From the IMG/VR virus record IMGVR_UViG_3300008266_000750, positions 1-31,158 of that record: a stretch of 31,158 nt of DNA. One strand, given 5' to 3'. Source of the stretch: a virus. This document shows positions 13,797 through 20,161 of the stretch, in pieces. Under the pieces are notes generated by a model. The model saw only the letters and a program-made list of their open reading frames with translations, was not told where the DNA came from and did no database searches. The stretch's first letter is position 1. Every line of letters begins with the position of its first letter. The position numbers and the translations under genes were made by a program.

Positions 13797-14029
13797 GAAA
13801 GACATCATTTTGTGGGTGTGGAGATAGAGACGCTGATGGGTGTAAATATTTTGTTGTAGGTTTTACTGACTTTTATTGCTCATTGGGAAATAGAATTCGC
13901 TACTGGACTTCTAGAAGTGACGGAACTTATGGGTATTTCAGTAAGTATAAGTGCGAAGACCATATATTTGTTTCTTCTTCTGAACCTAAGAAATCACCAA
14001 TGTGGTGGCTGAAAAAGGAAACTCTGTGA
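13793..14029 (+). CDS. Small aromatic Cys-containing protein, unknown
   Basis: 78 residues from a GTG at 13793 (GTGA overlap with the primase-helicase stop). CGCGDRDADGC at the N-terminus is a cluster of three Cys; KCEDH follows at about residue 53, so a zinc-stabilised fold is possible. It is rich in Tyr and Phe (FTDFYCSLGNRIRYW). Its codon use is more AT-rich than its neighbours, suggesting later acquisition. No family was recognised. Confidence 0.6.
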   Translation: MRKTSFCGCGDRDADGCKYFVVGFTDFYCSLGNRIRYWTSRSDGTYGYFSKYKCEDHIFVSSSEPKKSPMWWLKKETL

Positions 14030-14226
14030 AAATTGACATTGGAAAAATCTGGCTCATGGATGGTGATGAGCACGTTGCCAACGTAGAGGTGACAGAGGGC
14101 ACGGCAGATGGGAATGTTTATGAGGTGACTCTGCATACTTCAGTGTATGATGAAAAATCCTGGACTGCCACGGCCAATGCCATTCGTGAGGCTATGGTTT
14201 TCATGCGTGAATCAAAGTATGTGTGA
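14026..14226 (+). CDS. Small alpha/beta protein, unknown
   Basis: 66 residues from a GTG at 14026 that overlaps the previous stop as GTGA; an ATG at 14002 in the same frame lies inside the previous gene. The sequence KIDIGKIWLMDGDEHVANVE then VYEVTLHTSVY suggests a beta sheet. WTATANAIREAMVFMRESKY is a C-terminal helix. No family was recognised. Confidence 0.65.
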   Translation: MKIDIGKIWLMDGDEHVANVEVTEGTADGNVYEVTLHTSVYDEKSWTATANAIREAMVFMRESKYV

Positions 14227-14264
14227 ATAGGAAATGAATAGTTTATGAATAATTCACGTGCACT

Positions 14265-14408
14265 ATGAGTGGAACCCTCATAGCCATCACAGGTGTCATA
14301 TACTTGTGGGTAGCCGTTGAACAGATGATGAAGGGGAATGTTCCCATGTTCATCTGCTACCTTGGTTATGCCTTTGCAAACATTGGCCTCTACTACATGG
14401 CAAAATGA
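14265..14408 (+). CDS. Two-TM membrane peptide
   Basis: 47 residues, MSGTLIAITGVIYLWVAVEQ and on. Two hydrophobic segments (about 4-18 and 28-44) flank a short polar turn MMKGN, so it should insert in the inner membrane as a hairpin. Its stop overlaps the DNA polymerase start as ATGA. No clear Shine-Dalgarno precedes it in the AT-rich 36-base gap after the upstream gene. Function unknown; membrane peptides next to polymerase genes are common in podoviruses. Confidence 0.6.
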   Translation: MSGTLIAITGVIYLWVAVEQMMKGNVPMFICYLGYAFANIGLYYMAK

Positions 14409-16045
14409 CTCTCTTTCTAGACATTGAAACCAACAGCACACACAGCGTCATCTGGTGTGTTGTCACTCAAGTGGGACAAACACAGGAGGTACACTATGGG
14501 CCATCGACCTTGGCACCGCTCATCGAGCACGCTGAAAAAGTTGTTGGGCACAATGCTATTGCTTTTGATTTTCATGTTCTCTCTACCGTATGGGGCCTAT
14601 CTGTACCTGAGGGAAAGCAGGAAGACACCTTGGTTCTCTCCCGGCTTCAAAAGCCCGACCGAGAAGGGGGACATTCCCTAGAGAGTTGGGGTGAGAGGCT
14701 TGAATGTCTCAAGGGAGCCTATGACCAATGGGACAACCCAGACATGGAGCAACTGGTTGCCTATTGCAAACAGGATGTAAACCTGCTGGTGAAGGTCTAT
14801 GACACCATCACCTACGAGTTAGACCGCATGAAGTTTTCCAGGCAATGCATTGATCTGGAGTATGAGGTGGCTCGTGTGCTGGCCCAACAGCAGCGCAACG
14901 GGTGGCTACTGGACTACAACCATGCCATCATGCTGCTGTCAACGCTGAAGGACAGGCAGCAGGCCATAGTGTTTGCCTTGCAGGAGAAGTGGCAACCCAA
15001 GGTGGTGAAGCGTACTTCTGAGAAGACCGGAAAGCCACTGAAAGATCACGTTATAAAGTTCAATCCGAATAGTCGGGACCACATTGCAGAGAGACTCATT
15101 CAATGTGGGTGGAAGCCTGAGATGAAGACTCCCACTGGCAAATGGATTGTTGATGAGTCTACACTAGAGGGTGTGGAGATTCCAGAGGCCAAGATGGTGC
15201 TGGAATCCCTCATGTTACAGAAACGTATTAGCCAATTGCAGAGTTGGCTAGATGAAATGGGAGAAGACAATCGTGTTCATGGCTATGTTAATAGTATCGG
15301 GGCTGTCACTGGCCGTTGCACTCATTCTAGCCCTAATATGTCTCAGGTTGCTGGCGTTAATGTCCCGTGGGGAAAAGAAATGCGACAATGCTGGGGAACT
15401 CCCGACAATAAGCGCATTGTGGGAGTAGACCTATCTGGCATTGAACTCAGGTGCTTGGCCCACTATATGCAAGACCCTGAGTACCAGAAGGAACTGCTAG
15501 AGGGTGACATACACACCAAGAATCAGAAGGCAGCAGGGCTTGACACACGAGCACAGGCAAAGACATTCATCTATGCCCTGCTCTATGGTGCTGGTCCCGC
15601 TAAGATTGGTTCAATTGTTGGAGGAGATGCAAAGACAGGACAAAAGCTCATTGCAAGTTTCATGCAACAAACCCCAGCCCTGAGGAGACTCCAGGAAAAG
15701 GTAGCAAAGTTGTCTGACAAGGGCCACCTACCGGGCCTTGATGGCAGGCGAGTGTGGATAAGAAGCCCACACGCTGCACTAAACACCCTGCTGCAAAGTG
15801 CAGGGGCCATTGTGAGTAAGCAGTGGATGGTGATAGCCAATAAGGCATTGAAGGAAAATGGTGTTGCCTTTAAGCAACTAAACTATAGTCACGATGAGTT
15901 GGAGTTTGAAGTGGATGAAAAAGACGTTGACAAAGTGAGAGAACTTGTGGAATACTCCGCATTTCTCGCTGGTACTACACTAGGTTTCCGTTGTCCTGTT
16001 GCTGCGGAATCTAAGGTAGGCAAGAATTGGTACGATGTTCATTGA
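14405..16045 (+). CDS. DNA polymerase, family A (T7 gp5 type)
   Basis: 546 residues. The proofreading domain has Exo I FLDIET (Asp6, Glu8), Exo II VVGHNAIAFDFH near 47-57 and Exo III AYCKQDVN near 119-126. The polymerase domain has motif A VGVDLSGIELR (Asp342), motif B RAQAKTFIYALLYGAG near 382-397 and motif C YSHDELEFEV (His496, Asp497). It is about 150 residues shorter than T7 gp5, in line with podovirus enzymes that lack the thioredoxin-binding insertion. It copies the genome together with the upstream primase-helicase. ATGA overlap with the preceding gene. Confidence 0.95.
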   Translation: MTLFLDIETNSTHSVIWCVVTQVGQTQEVHYGPSTLAPLIEHAEKVVGHNAIAFDFHVLSTVWGLSVPEGKQEDTLVLSRLQKPDREGGHSLESWGERLECLKGAYDQWDNPDMEQLVAYCKQDVNLLVKVYDTITYELDRMKFSRQCIDLEYEVARVLAQQQRNGWLLDYNHAIMLLSTLKDRQQAIVFALQEKWQPKVVKRTSEKTGKPLKDHVIKFNPNSRDHIAERLIQCGWKPEMKTPTGKWIVDESTLEGVEIPEAKMVLESLMLQKRISQLQSWLDEMGEDNRVHGYVNSIGAVTGRCTHSSPNMSQVAGVNVPWGKEMRQCWGTPDNKRIVGVDLSGIELRCLAHYMQDPEYQKELLEGDIHTKNQKAAGLDTRAQAKTFIYALLYGAGPAKIGSIVGGDAKTGQKLIASFMQQTPALRRLQEKVAKLSDKGHLPGLDGRRVWIRSPHAALNTLLQSAGAIVSKQWMVIANKALKENGVAFKQLNYSHDELEFEVDEKDVDKVRELVEYSAFLAGTTLGFRCPVAAESKVGKNWYDVH

Positions 16046-16056
16046 AAGGAAACACA

Positions 16057-16476
16057 ATGCTCAAGATTAATGCTCAATTGTTCTGGGTGAAGGACTCTGT
16101 GAGTCTCAACACCAGCTTCGACCCTGACAACAAGAAGTACAAGCTCACCGTGTGCAACGTGAGCCCCAAAGCTGCTGAACGTCTAAGCCAGGATTTTGGC
16201 ATCAAGCTCAAGAACAACCCTGAGAAGCCTGACTATGGTTTACACTTCTCTGCTAAGAGTCTCTACCCTTGGGAGTTTAAGGATGATGCTGGTAATTCTG
16301 TGCCTGCTGATGACATTGGTAATGGCACTAAGGCAATCGTAGAGGTTTCTGGTAGCTATCCCCATAAGTTTGAGAAGGCACATGGCAAGGGCCCCATTGT
16401 GAACTCTCGTGGTGGTGTTGTCATCACTGAACTGGTTGCTCGTGAAGCCAAGGTTAGCGACGAAGAAACCCTGTGA
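16057..16476 (+). CDS. Probable single-stranded-DNA-binding protein (T7 gp2.5-like role)
   Basis: 139 residues from the ATG at 16057, placed by AAAGGAAACACA; an in-frame start at 16027 would overlap the polymerase end. A beta-rich OB-fold-like body (MLKINAQLFWVKDSVSLN, then LHFSAKSLYPWEFKDDAG, then GTKAIVEVSGSYPHKF) ends in a short acidic tail AKVSDEETL, as in SSBs that recruit partners through the C-terminus. Position between polymerase and nuclease matches gp2.5-type genes. The family link is by pattern and context. Confidence 0.65.
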   Translation: MLKINAQLFWVKDSVSLNTSFDPDNKKYKLTVCNVSPKAAERLSQDFGIKLKNNPEKPDYGLHFSAKSLYPWEFKDDAGNSVPADDIGNGTKAIVEVSGSYPHKFEKAHGKGPIVNSRGGVVITELVAREAKVSDEETL

Positions 16477-17306
16477 AAAACATCAACACCTTGGTGGCAG
16501 ACATCTATGCCACGCTGGAGGGGAAGATGCCTACGGGCTCTTTCTCTCCCCTCGACATGACTGAGGCCCTGCAAAATGTCTATGCGAAGGCAAACACGAT
16601 TAAGGAAAGACCTCCAAAGACGCTCTACTTTAGTGAACTGGGTGATCCATGCCCTCGGAAGCTCAACTATCGGGTTAACTCGCCCGAACTTGCCGAAAGC
16701 ATTGACGGGAATACGCGACTTAAGTTCTTCTATGGTGATGTTCTGGAGAGTCTTGTACTCTCACTTGCAGAAGCGTCAGGACATACTGTGTCTGACAAGC
16801 AAAGACGAGTTGAACTGGAGCTTGATAACTCATGGAAAGTCAAGGGACGTATCGACGCTGTAATCGACGGCGCTCTAGTGGACGTAAAGTCCACCACCAA
16901 ATTCGGAGAGGAAAAGTTCAAAAATGGACTACAAGACGATCCTTTTGGGTACAAGATGCAACTTGGGGGTTATGCCGTCGCACTAGAATTGCAACAATGC
17001 GGCTTCCTCACTATTCAAAAGGAACTTGGACACGTTGGCTACTATCCAATCGAGGTATCAAAACAAGCCGTGTTAGATGGCGCACACGCGGCAGTGTCAT
17101 ACGTGGAACGTCCTTTGCAGGAACTCCCACGCCTTGATCCAGTGCCACAGAGCAAGACCAGTAAGAACAAGAAGCTATGCACCACTTGTTCCTATTGTTC
17201 TTACAAGAAGCATTGCTGGCCTGAGATGCGTACATTCCTGTACTCTGACGGCCCAGTGTTCCTCACAGAAGTAGTGGATGTTCCACGAGTAGCGGAGTTG
17301 GTATGA
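16473..17306 (+). CDS. PD-(D/E)XK exonuclease with Fe-S-type cysteines (Cas4/RecB-like)
   Basis: 277 residues from a GTG (GTGA overlap). The nuclease core shows GDVLE near 88-92, KGRIDAVIDG with Asp128, VDVKSTT with Asp137 and Lys139, and QLGGYA at 163-168. Cys60 in DPCPRKL and Cys236, Cys239, Cys242 and Cys248 near the end could hold a 4Fe-4S cluster as in Cas4 and AddB. Such phage nucleases act like the T7 gp6 or lambda exonuclease, resecting DNA ends for recombination or degrading host DNA. No Cas1/Cas2 or repeats are near, so a CRISPR role is not indicated. Confidence 0.85.
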   Translation: MKNINTLVADIYATLEGKMPTGSFSPLDMTEALQNVYAKANTIKERPPKTLYFSELGDPCPRKLNYRVNSPELAESIDGNTRLKFFYGDVLESLVLSLAEASGHTVSDKQRRVELELDNSWKVKGRIDAVIDGALVDVKSTTKFGEEKFKNGLQDDPFGYKMQLGGYAVALELQQCGFLTIQKELGHVGYYPIEVSKQAVLDGAHAAVSYVERPLQELPRLDPVPQSKTSKNKKLCTTCSYCSYKKHCWPEMRTFLYSDGPVFLTEVVDVPRVAELV

Positions 17307-18073
17307 GACACCTCATCATTCCCGATTGTCAGGTGAAAGAGGGCACACCCTTGCAACACCTGGAATGGGCAGGCAAGGCCATCTGCGAGTACAAACCCAA
17401 TGTGGTTGTTTGCCTTGGGGACTTTGCAGATATGCCTAGTCTCTCCAGCCATGACAAGGCAGGGAGTAAATACTTTGAGGGGCTGCGCTACAAGGCAGAC
17501 ATCGAGGTGGCTAAGGAGGCCATGTCCATGTTGCTAAAGCCCCTCAATGATTTACAGAGTACGCAGAAGCGTAACAAGGAGAAGGTGTACAAGCCTCGCA
17601 TGGTGATGCTCTTGGGCAACCACGAGAACCGCATTGACCGTGCAGTGAACAACAGCCCTGTGCTAGAGGGCCTCATCAGTACAAAGGATTTGGAATATGA
17701 ACGACATTGGGAAACACATGGGTTTCTTCATCCCGTATTCATTGATGGTGTTGGCTATAATCACTACTGGCCTGTTGGCGCTATGGGGCGTCCTGCGTCC
17801 AGTGCTAGTGCAATTATCAGCAAGTTGCACATGAGTTGTGTGGCTGGGCACCAACAGGGTAAACAAGTAGCCTATGGCAAACGAGCGGATGGGGTTCCAT
17901 TATGTGCTATTATTGCTGGTAGTTATTATCTCCATAATGAGCACTATATGGATAGTCTTAGCAACAAGCACTGGCGTGGACTAGTAGTGCTGAACGATGT
18001 GAGAGATGGGCAGTTCGATGAGATGTTCCTCTCCATCGAATATCTGGAACGGAAATATGGCAAAAACCTATAA
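17303..18073 (+). CDS. Calcineurin-like metallophosphoesterase
   Basis: 256 residues. The two-metal motifs are in order: IPDCQ (Asp8), CLGDFAD near 37-43 (Asp40), LGNHENR near 104-110 (Asn106, His107), and AGHQQG near 181-186 (His183). Mre11/SbcD-type nucleases and many phage phosphoesterases share this fold. Direct coupling (ATGA) to the RecB-like nuclease suggests joint DNA-end processing, but a phosphatase or nucleotidase role is equally possible. The last codons overlap the next gene by 17 bases. Confidence 0.8.
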   Translation: MRHLIIPDCQVKEGTPLQHLEWAGKAICEYKPNVVVCLGDFADMPSLSSHDKAGSKYFEGLRYKADIEVAKEAMSMLLKPLNDLQSTQKRNKEKVYKPRMVMLLGNHENRIDRAVNNSPVLEGLISTKDLEYERHWETHGFLHPVFIDGVGYNHYWPVGAMGRPASSASAIISKLHMSCVAGHQQGKQVAYGKRADGVPLCAIIAGSYYLHNEHYMDSLSNKHWRGLVVLNDVRDGQFDEMFLSIEYLERKYGKNL

Positions 18074-18353
18074 GCAGAAACTATATGAGATGACTTGTTT
18101 CATTGAAGACAATTTCGACACGCCAGAAGACGTAATGAATTTCCTGGAGTTGTCCATTGAAGACCTGATGAAGATGTGTCCAGATAGGTTGGTGAAGAAA
18201 CACAGGACTACCTTTGAAGTAAACCTAGAGGAAATGGATGAATACACAGCCGAAGATGAGAAGGAAGCATGGGACGGGTTCTCCTCAGTTGATGAGGATG
18301 ACAGATTCACCGAGGAAGACTTTTGGGGTAAAACCCAAGAAGATAATCGCTGA
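18057..18353 (+). CDS. Acidic helical protein, unknown
   Basis: 98 residues from the ATG at 18057, MAKTYKQKLYEMTCFIEDNF. A purine-rich GGAACGGAAAT precedes it inside the phosphoesterase gene. The N-terminal half has a helical domain with EDVMNFLELSIEDLMKMCPD and KKHRTTF. The C-terminal half is very acidic (EYTAEDEKEAWDG, then DEDDRFTEEDF). The form recalls small DNA-mimic or adaptor proteins, but no family was recognised and no function can be given. Confidence 0.6.
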   Translation: MAKTYKQKLYEMTCFIEDNFDTPEDVMNFLELSIEDLMKMCPDRLVKKHRTTFEVNLEEMDEYTAEDEKEAWDGFSSVDEDDRFTEEDFWGKTQEDNR

Positions 18354-18376
18354 TGAGAAAAATCGTGAGGCACTAG

Positions 18377-18577
18377 ATGAAATCAACGAGTACAAAAGCG
18401 CCACCAGAGTATTCTGATACCTTGGTGAGATCATGTGACTCTTGTGCCCACAGCGAACCACGGGCCTACAGCATAGATGATGTACCTGCTATCTGTTGGT
18501 CCTGTGTGGGAGCACAAGGGGTGTTTCAGTTCCCTCTACCCTATTGGAAACCAAAAGATGAAAGTAAGTCCAATTGA
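18377..18577 (+). CDS. Small zinc-ribbon-like protein
   Basis: 66 residues. SCDSCAHSE (about 19-27) and ICWSCVGA (about 38-45) give a CxxC...CxxC arrangement about 20 residues apart, a probable zinc ribbon; the tail FQFPLPYWKPKDE is aromatic. GAGG lies before the ATG. The 3' end overlaps thyX by 20 bases. Similar short zinc-ribbon proteins are common and uncharacterised in phages. Confidence 0.6.
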   Translation: MKSTSTKAPPEYSDTLVRSCDSCAHSEPRAYSIDDVPAICWSCVGAQGVFQFPLPYWKPKDESKSN

Positions 18578-19226
18578 AGCTTCTCTTGTCAATGTATGTG
18601 GTAGTGATTTGTTTGTTGCTAACGCTGCTAGGGTTTCGTTTAATAAGGCATCTGAGCTTAACCCTGATGGAAGTCTTTCAGAGAAGGACACAAAACTCAT
18701 CAACTACCTAGCCAAGCACAACCATAAGAGTCCCTTCAACCATTGCTTCCTCACCTTCCGAGTTAAGGCACCAATCTTTGTGGCACGACAACTAGTGAAG
18801 CACAAGTTCATGCCGTGGAATGAAGTGAGTAGGCGTTACGTTGATGAGGAACCTGAGTTCTATTTTCCAGGTATTTGGCGCAAGAAGTCAGAGAGTAAGA
18901 AGCAAGGTAGCAGTGAAGAAGCAGTGAGCATGAGTCATGCCTGTGCCATCTCTGCTGAAACTACTATCAAGTCAAACCTAACTCTGTATAAGACTCTTCT
19001 GTTAGAAGGAGTATGTCCAGAACAAGCCCGTATGGTGTTGCCACAAAACACCATGACAGAATGGTATTGGAGTGGCACACTAGGGGCCTTTTGTGATATG
19101 CTGTGGCTACGTCTGAAAGAGGACACACAAAAGGAAACTAGAGATGTAGCAGTGCTCATTGCCAATGAGGTAAAGAAGCACTTCCCTGTTAGTTACAATG
19201 CACTAAGGAGCAATTATGCAAACTAA
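18558..19226 (+). CDS. thyX: Flavin-dependent thymidylate synthase
   Basis: 222 residues from the ATG at 18558. It converts dUMP to dTMP using FAD/NADPH and methylene-tetrahydrofolate. The family signature RHRx7S appears as KHKFMPWNEVS, followed by RRY; NHCFLTFRVKAPIFVARQL upstream and ARMVLPQNTMTEWYWSGTL downstream are typical ThyX blocks. Lys for both Arg in RHR is a conservative change. It should work with the class II reductase and the deaminase-like protein. The last codons lie in a 31-base tandem duplication. Confidence 0.93.
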   Translation: MKVSPIEASLVNVCGSDLFVANAARVSFNKASELNPDGSLSEKDTKLINYLAKHNHKSPFNHCFLTFRVKAPIFVARQLVKHKFMPWNEVSRRYVDEEPEFYFPGIWRKKSESKKQGSSEEAVSMSHACAISAETTIKSNLTLYKTLLLEGVCPEQARMVLPQNTMTEWYWSGTLGAFCDMLWLRLKEDTQKETRDVAVLIANEVKKHFPVSYNALRSNYAN

Positions 19227-19268
19227 GAACCCTTATGGGAGCAATTATGCAAACTAAGAACACTTATG
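19207..19268 (+). repeat. 31-base tandem duplication at the thyX end
   Basis: 19207-19237 and 19238-19268 are identical except for one base (C at 19231 versus A at 19262). Each copy holds GGAG, the codons for SNYAN plus stop, and an ATG. The second copy supplies the ribosome-binding site and start of the next gene. Confidence 0.9.
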
Positions 19269-19498
19269 AGTTTCACTTTTACGGTGAAGATGATGGAAGC
19301 ATGGAGCGATCCTTCCGACACGAGCATGTCACCGATGGTGAAGACTACGCTACGGAAATCGTAGACCAGTTCCTCCTGTTCCTGTCTTCTGTGTTTGGTT
19401 ACTCCATTACCCGTGAGTGGCTAGCCAATCATACAGACTTTGCAGACCCAGAAACCACCACGGCAGATGTTCTCGCTATGGGTGGCACGGAGGATTGA
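19247..19498 (+). CDS. Small acidic protein, unknown
   Basis: 83 residues from the ATG at 19247, with GGAG six bases upstream in the second duplicated unit. MQTKNTYEFHFYGEDDGSME and EIVDQFLLFLSSVFGY suggest a beta strand start and a central helix; overall acidic. No family was recognised. The ATG in the first duplicated unit opens a frame that closes after 13 codons, so only the second start can work. Confidence 0.65.
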   Translation: MQTKNTYEFHFYGEDDGSMERSFRHEHVTDGEDYATEIVDQFLLFLSSVFGYSITREWLANHTDFADPETTTADVLAMGGTED

Positions 19499-19998
19499 CT
19501 CCCGTAGAGGGCTGGACTGAAGGGCGCTTCAATGCCTTCATCACCAGCGTCCTACGGGCAGGGATGCGGAAGTTTCCCAACAAGTGGAAGGCACTAGAAG
19601 CAGCGTGTACTGGTCAGGGGCTCAATGCCGCTACAGGCAGGAAAGCCAAGTTGTACAAGTGTGCCTCTTGTGGTAAATTGTTTGTCGTCAAGAATGTAGA
19701 AGTAGATCACATAGCCCCCGTGGTGGACCCTGTAATGGGGTTCACTACGTGGGACTCCTACATAGAGAGACTCTTTTGCACCACGGACAATTTACAAGTA
19801 TTGGATAAAGCATGTCACAAACAGAAAACCTCGATAGAAAAATCGCTTCGCTCTCCCAAGAAGAGAAGCAACTCCTTGCTGAAGGAGTCAACATCTACAT
19901 CATCCAAGCCTTCCAGGAAATCGTCAAGAGCAAAGAAGGCCACACGGTCTGGTCAAAGCTTGATTCGGAAACGAAAGCCCACATCAGGCGCTGGGTAG
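19495..19998 (+). CDS. HNH endonuclease with an overprinted basic tail
   Basis: About 167 residues. The probable start is the TTG at 19495 (TTGA overlap with the previous stop), although GGAGG is only one base away, so the exact start is uncertain. The HNH core is clear: YKCASCGKLF (CxxC), EVDHIAPVVDP (Asp-His), then NLQVLDKACHKQKT (Asn, Cys, His). Related phage HNH proteins usually stop soon after CHxxKT. Here an Arg/Ser/Lys-rich tail of about 50 residues continues over the next gene in another frame. A packaging, nicking or homing role is possible. Confidence 0.8.
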   Translation: MTPVEGWTEGRFNAFITSVLRAGMRKFPNKWKALEAACTGQGLNAATGRKAKLYKCASCGKLFVVKNVEVDHIAPVVDPVMGFTTWDSYIERLFCTTDNLQVLDKACHKQKTSIEKSLRSPKKRSNSLLKESTSTSSKPSRKSSRAKKATRSGQSLIRKRKPTSGAG

Positions 19999-20033
19999 CC
20001 ATTGAACAACTACGTGCAGAGAGGCGAGAATGA
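19812..20033 (+). CDS. Small helical protein overlapping the HNH gene tail
   Basis: 73 residues, MSQTENLDRKIASLSQEEKQ and on. The ATG at 19812 lies within the HNH gene in another frame and the overlap is 187 bases. The sequence has normal amphipathic helices (LLAEGVNIYIIQAFQEIVK, then ETKAHIRRWVAIEQLRAER), whereas the HNH tail in this stretch is low-complexity, so this is probably the older reading frame. The stop overlaps the next start as ATGA. Function unknown. Confidence 0.6.
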   Translation: MSQTENLDRKIASLSQEEKQLLAEGVNIYIIQAFQEIVKSKEGHTVWSKLDSETKAHIRRWVAIEQLRAERRE

Positions 20034-20161
20034 CATTCATAGAAATCTATTTCATCACCGGCTTCATGCTTGGTCTGGAGTTTCCAGGACAAGACAATAT
20101 CAAGATGGTGGTTGACATGGGCATTGTACGTTTTGTATTTCGAAATGAGGAGATTGCATGA
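20030..20161 (+). CDS. 43-residue peptide coupled to the reductase gene
   Basis: MTFIEIYFITGFMLGLEFPG and on, ending NEEIA. Hydrophobic N-terminal segment of about 15 residues, then a strand-like IVRFVFRN. The ATG overlaps the previous stop (ATGA) and its stop overlaps the reductase start (ATGA), so it may serve mainly to couple translation. GGCGAG lies just upstream. No family was recognised. Confidence 0.55.
   Translation: MTFIEIYFITGFMLGLEFPGQDNIKMVVDMGIVRFVFRNEEIA

Noticed and set aside
16473-17306. CRISPR adaptation nuclease Cas4
   Set aside because: No Cas1, Cas2 or repeat array nearby; the context is phage replication, so a phage exonuclease is more likely.
18353-18376. 7-codon frame after the acidic protein
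   Set aside because: It stops at once and shows no sign of function beyond a chance TGATG.
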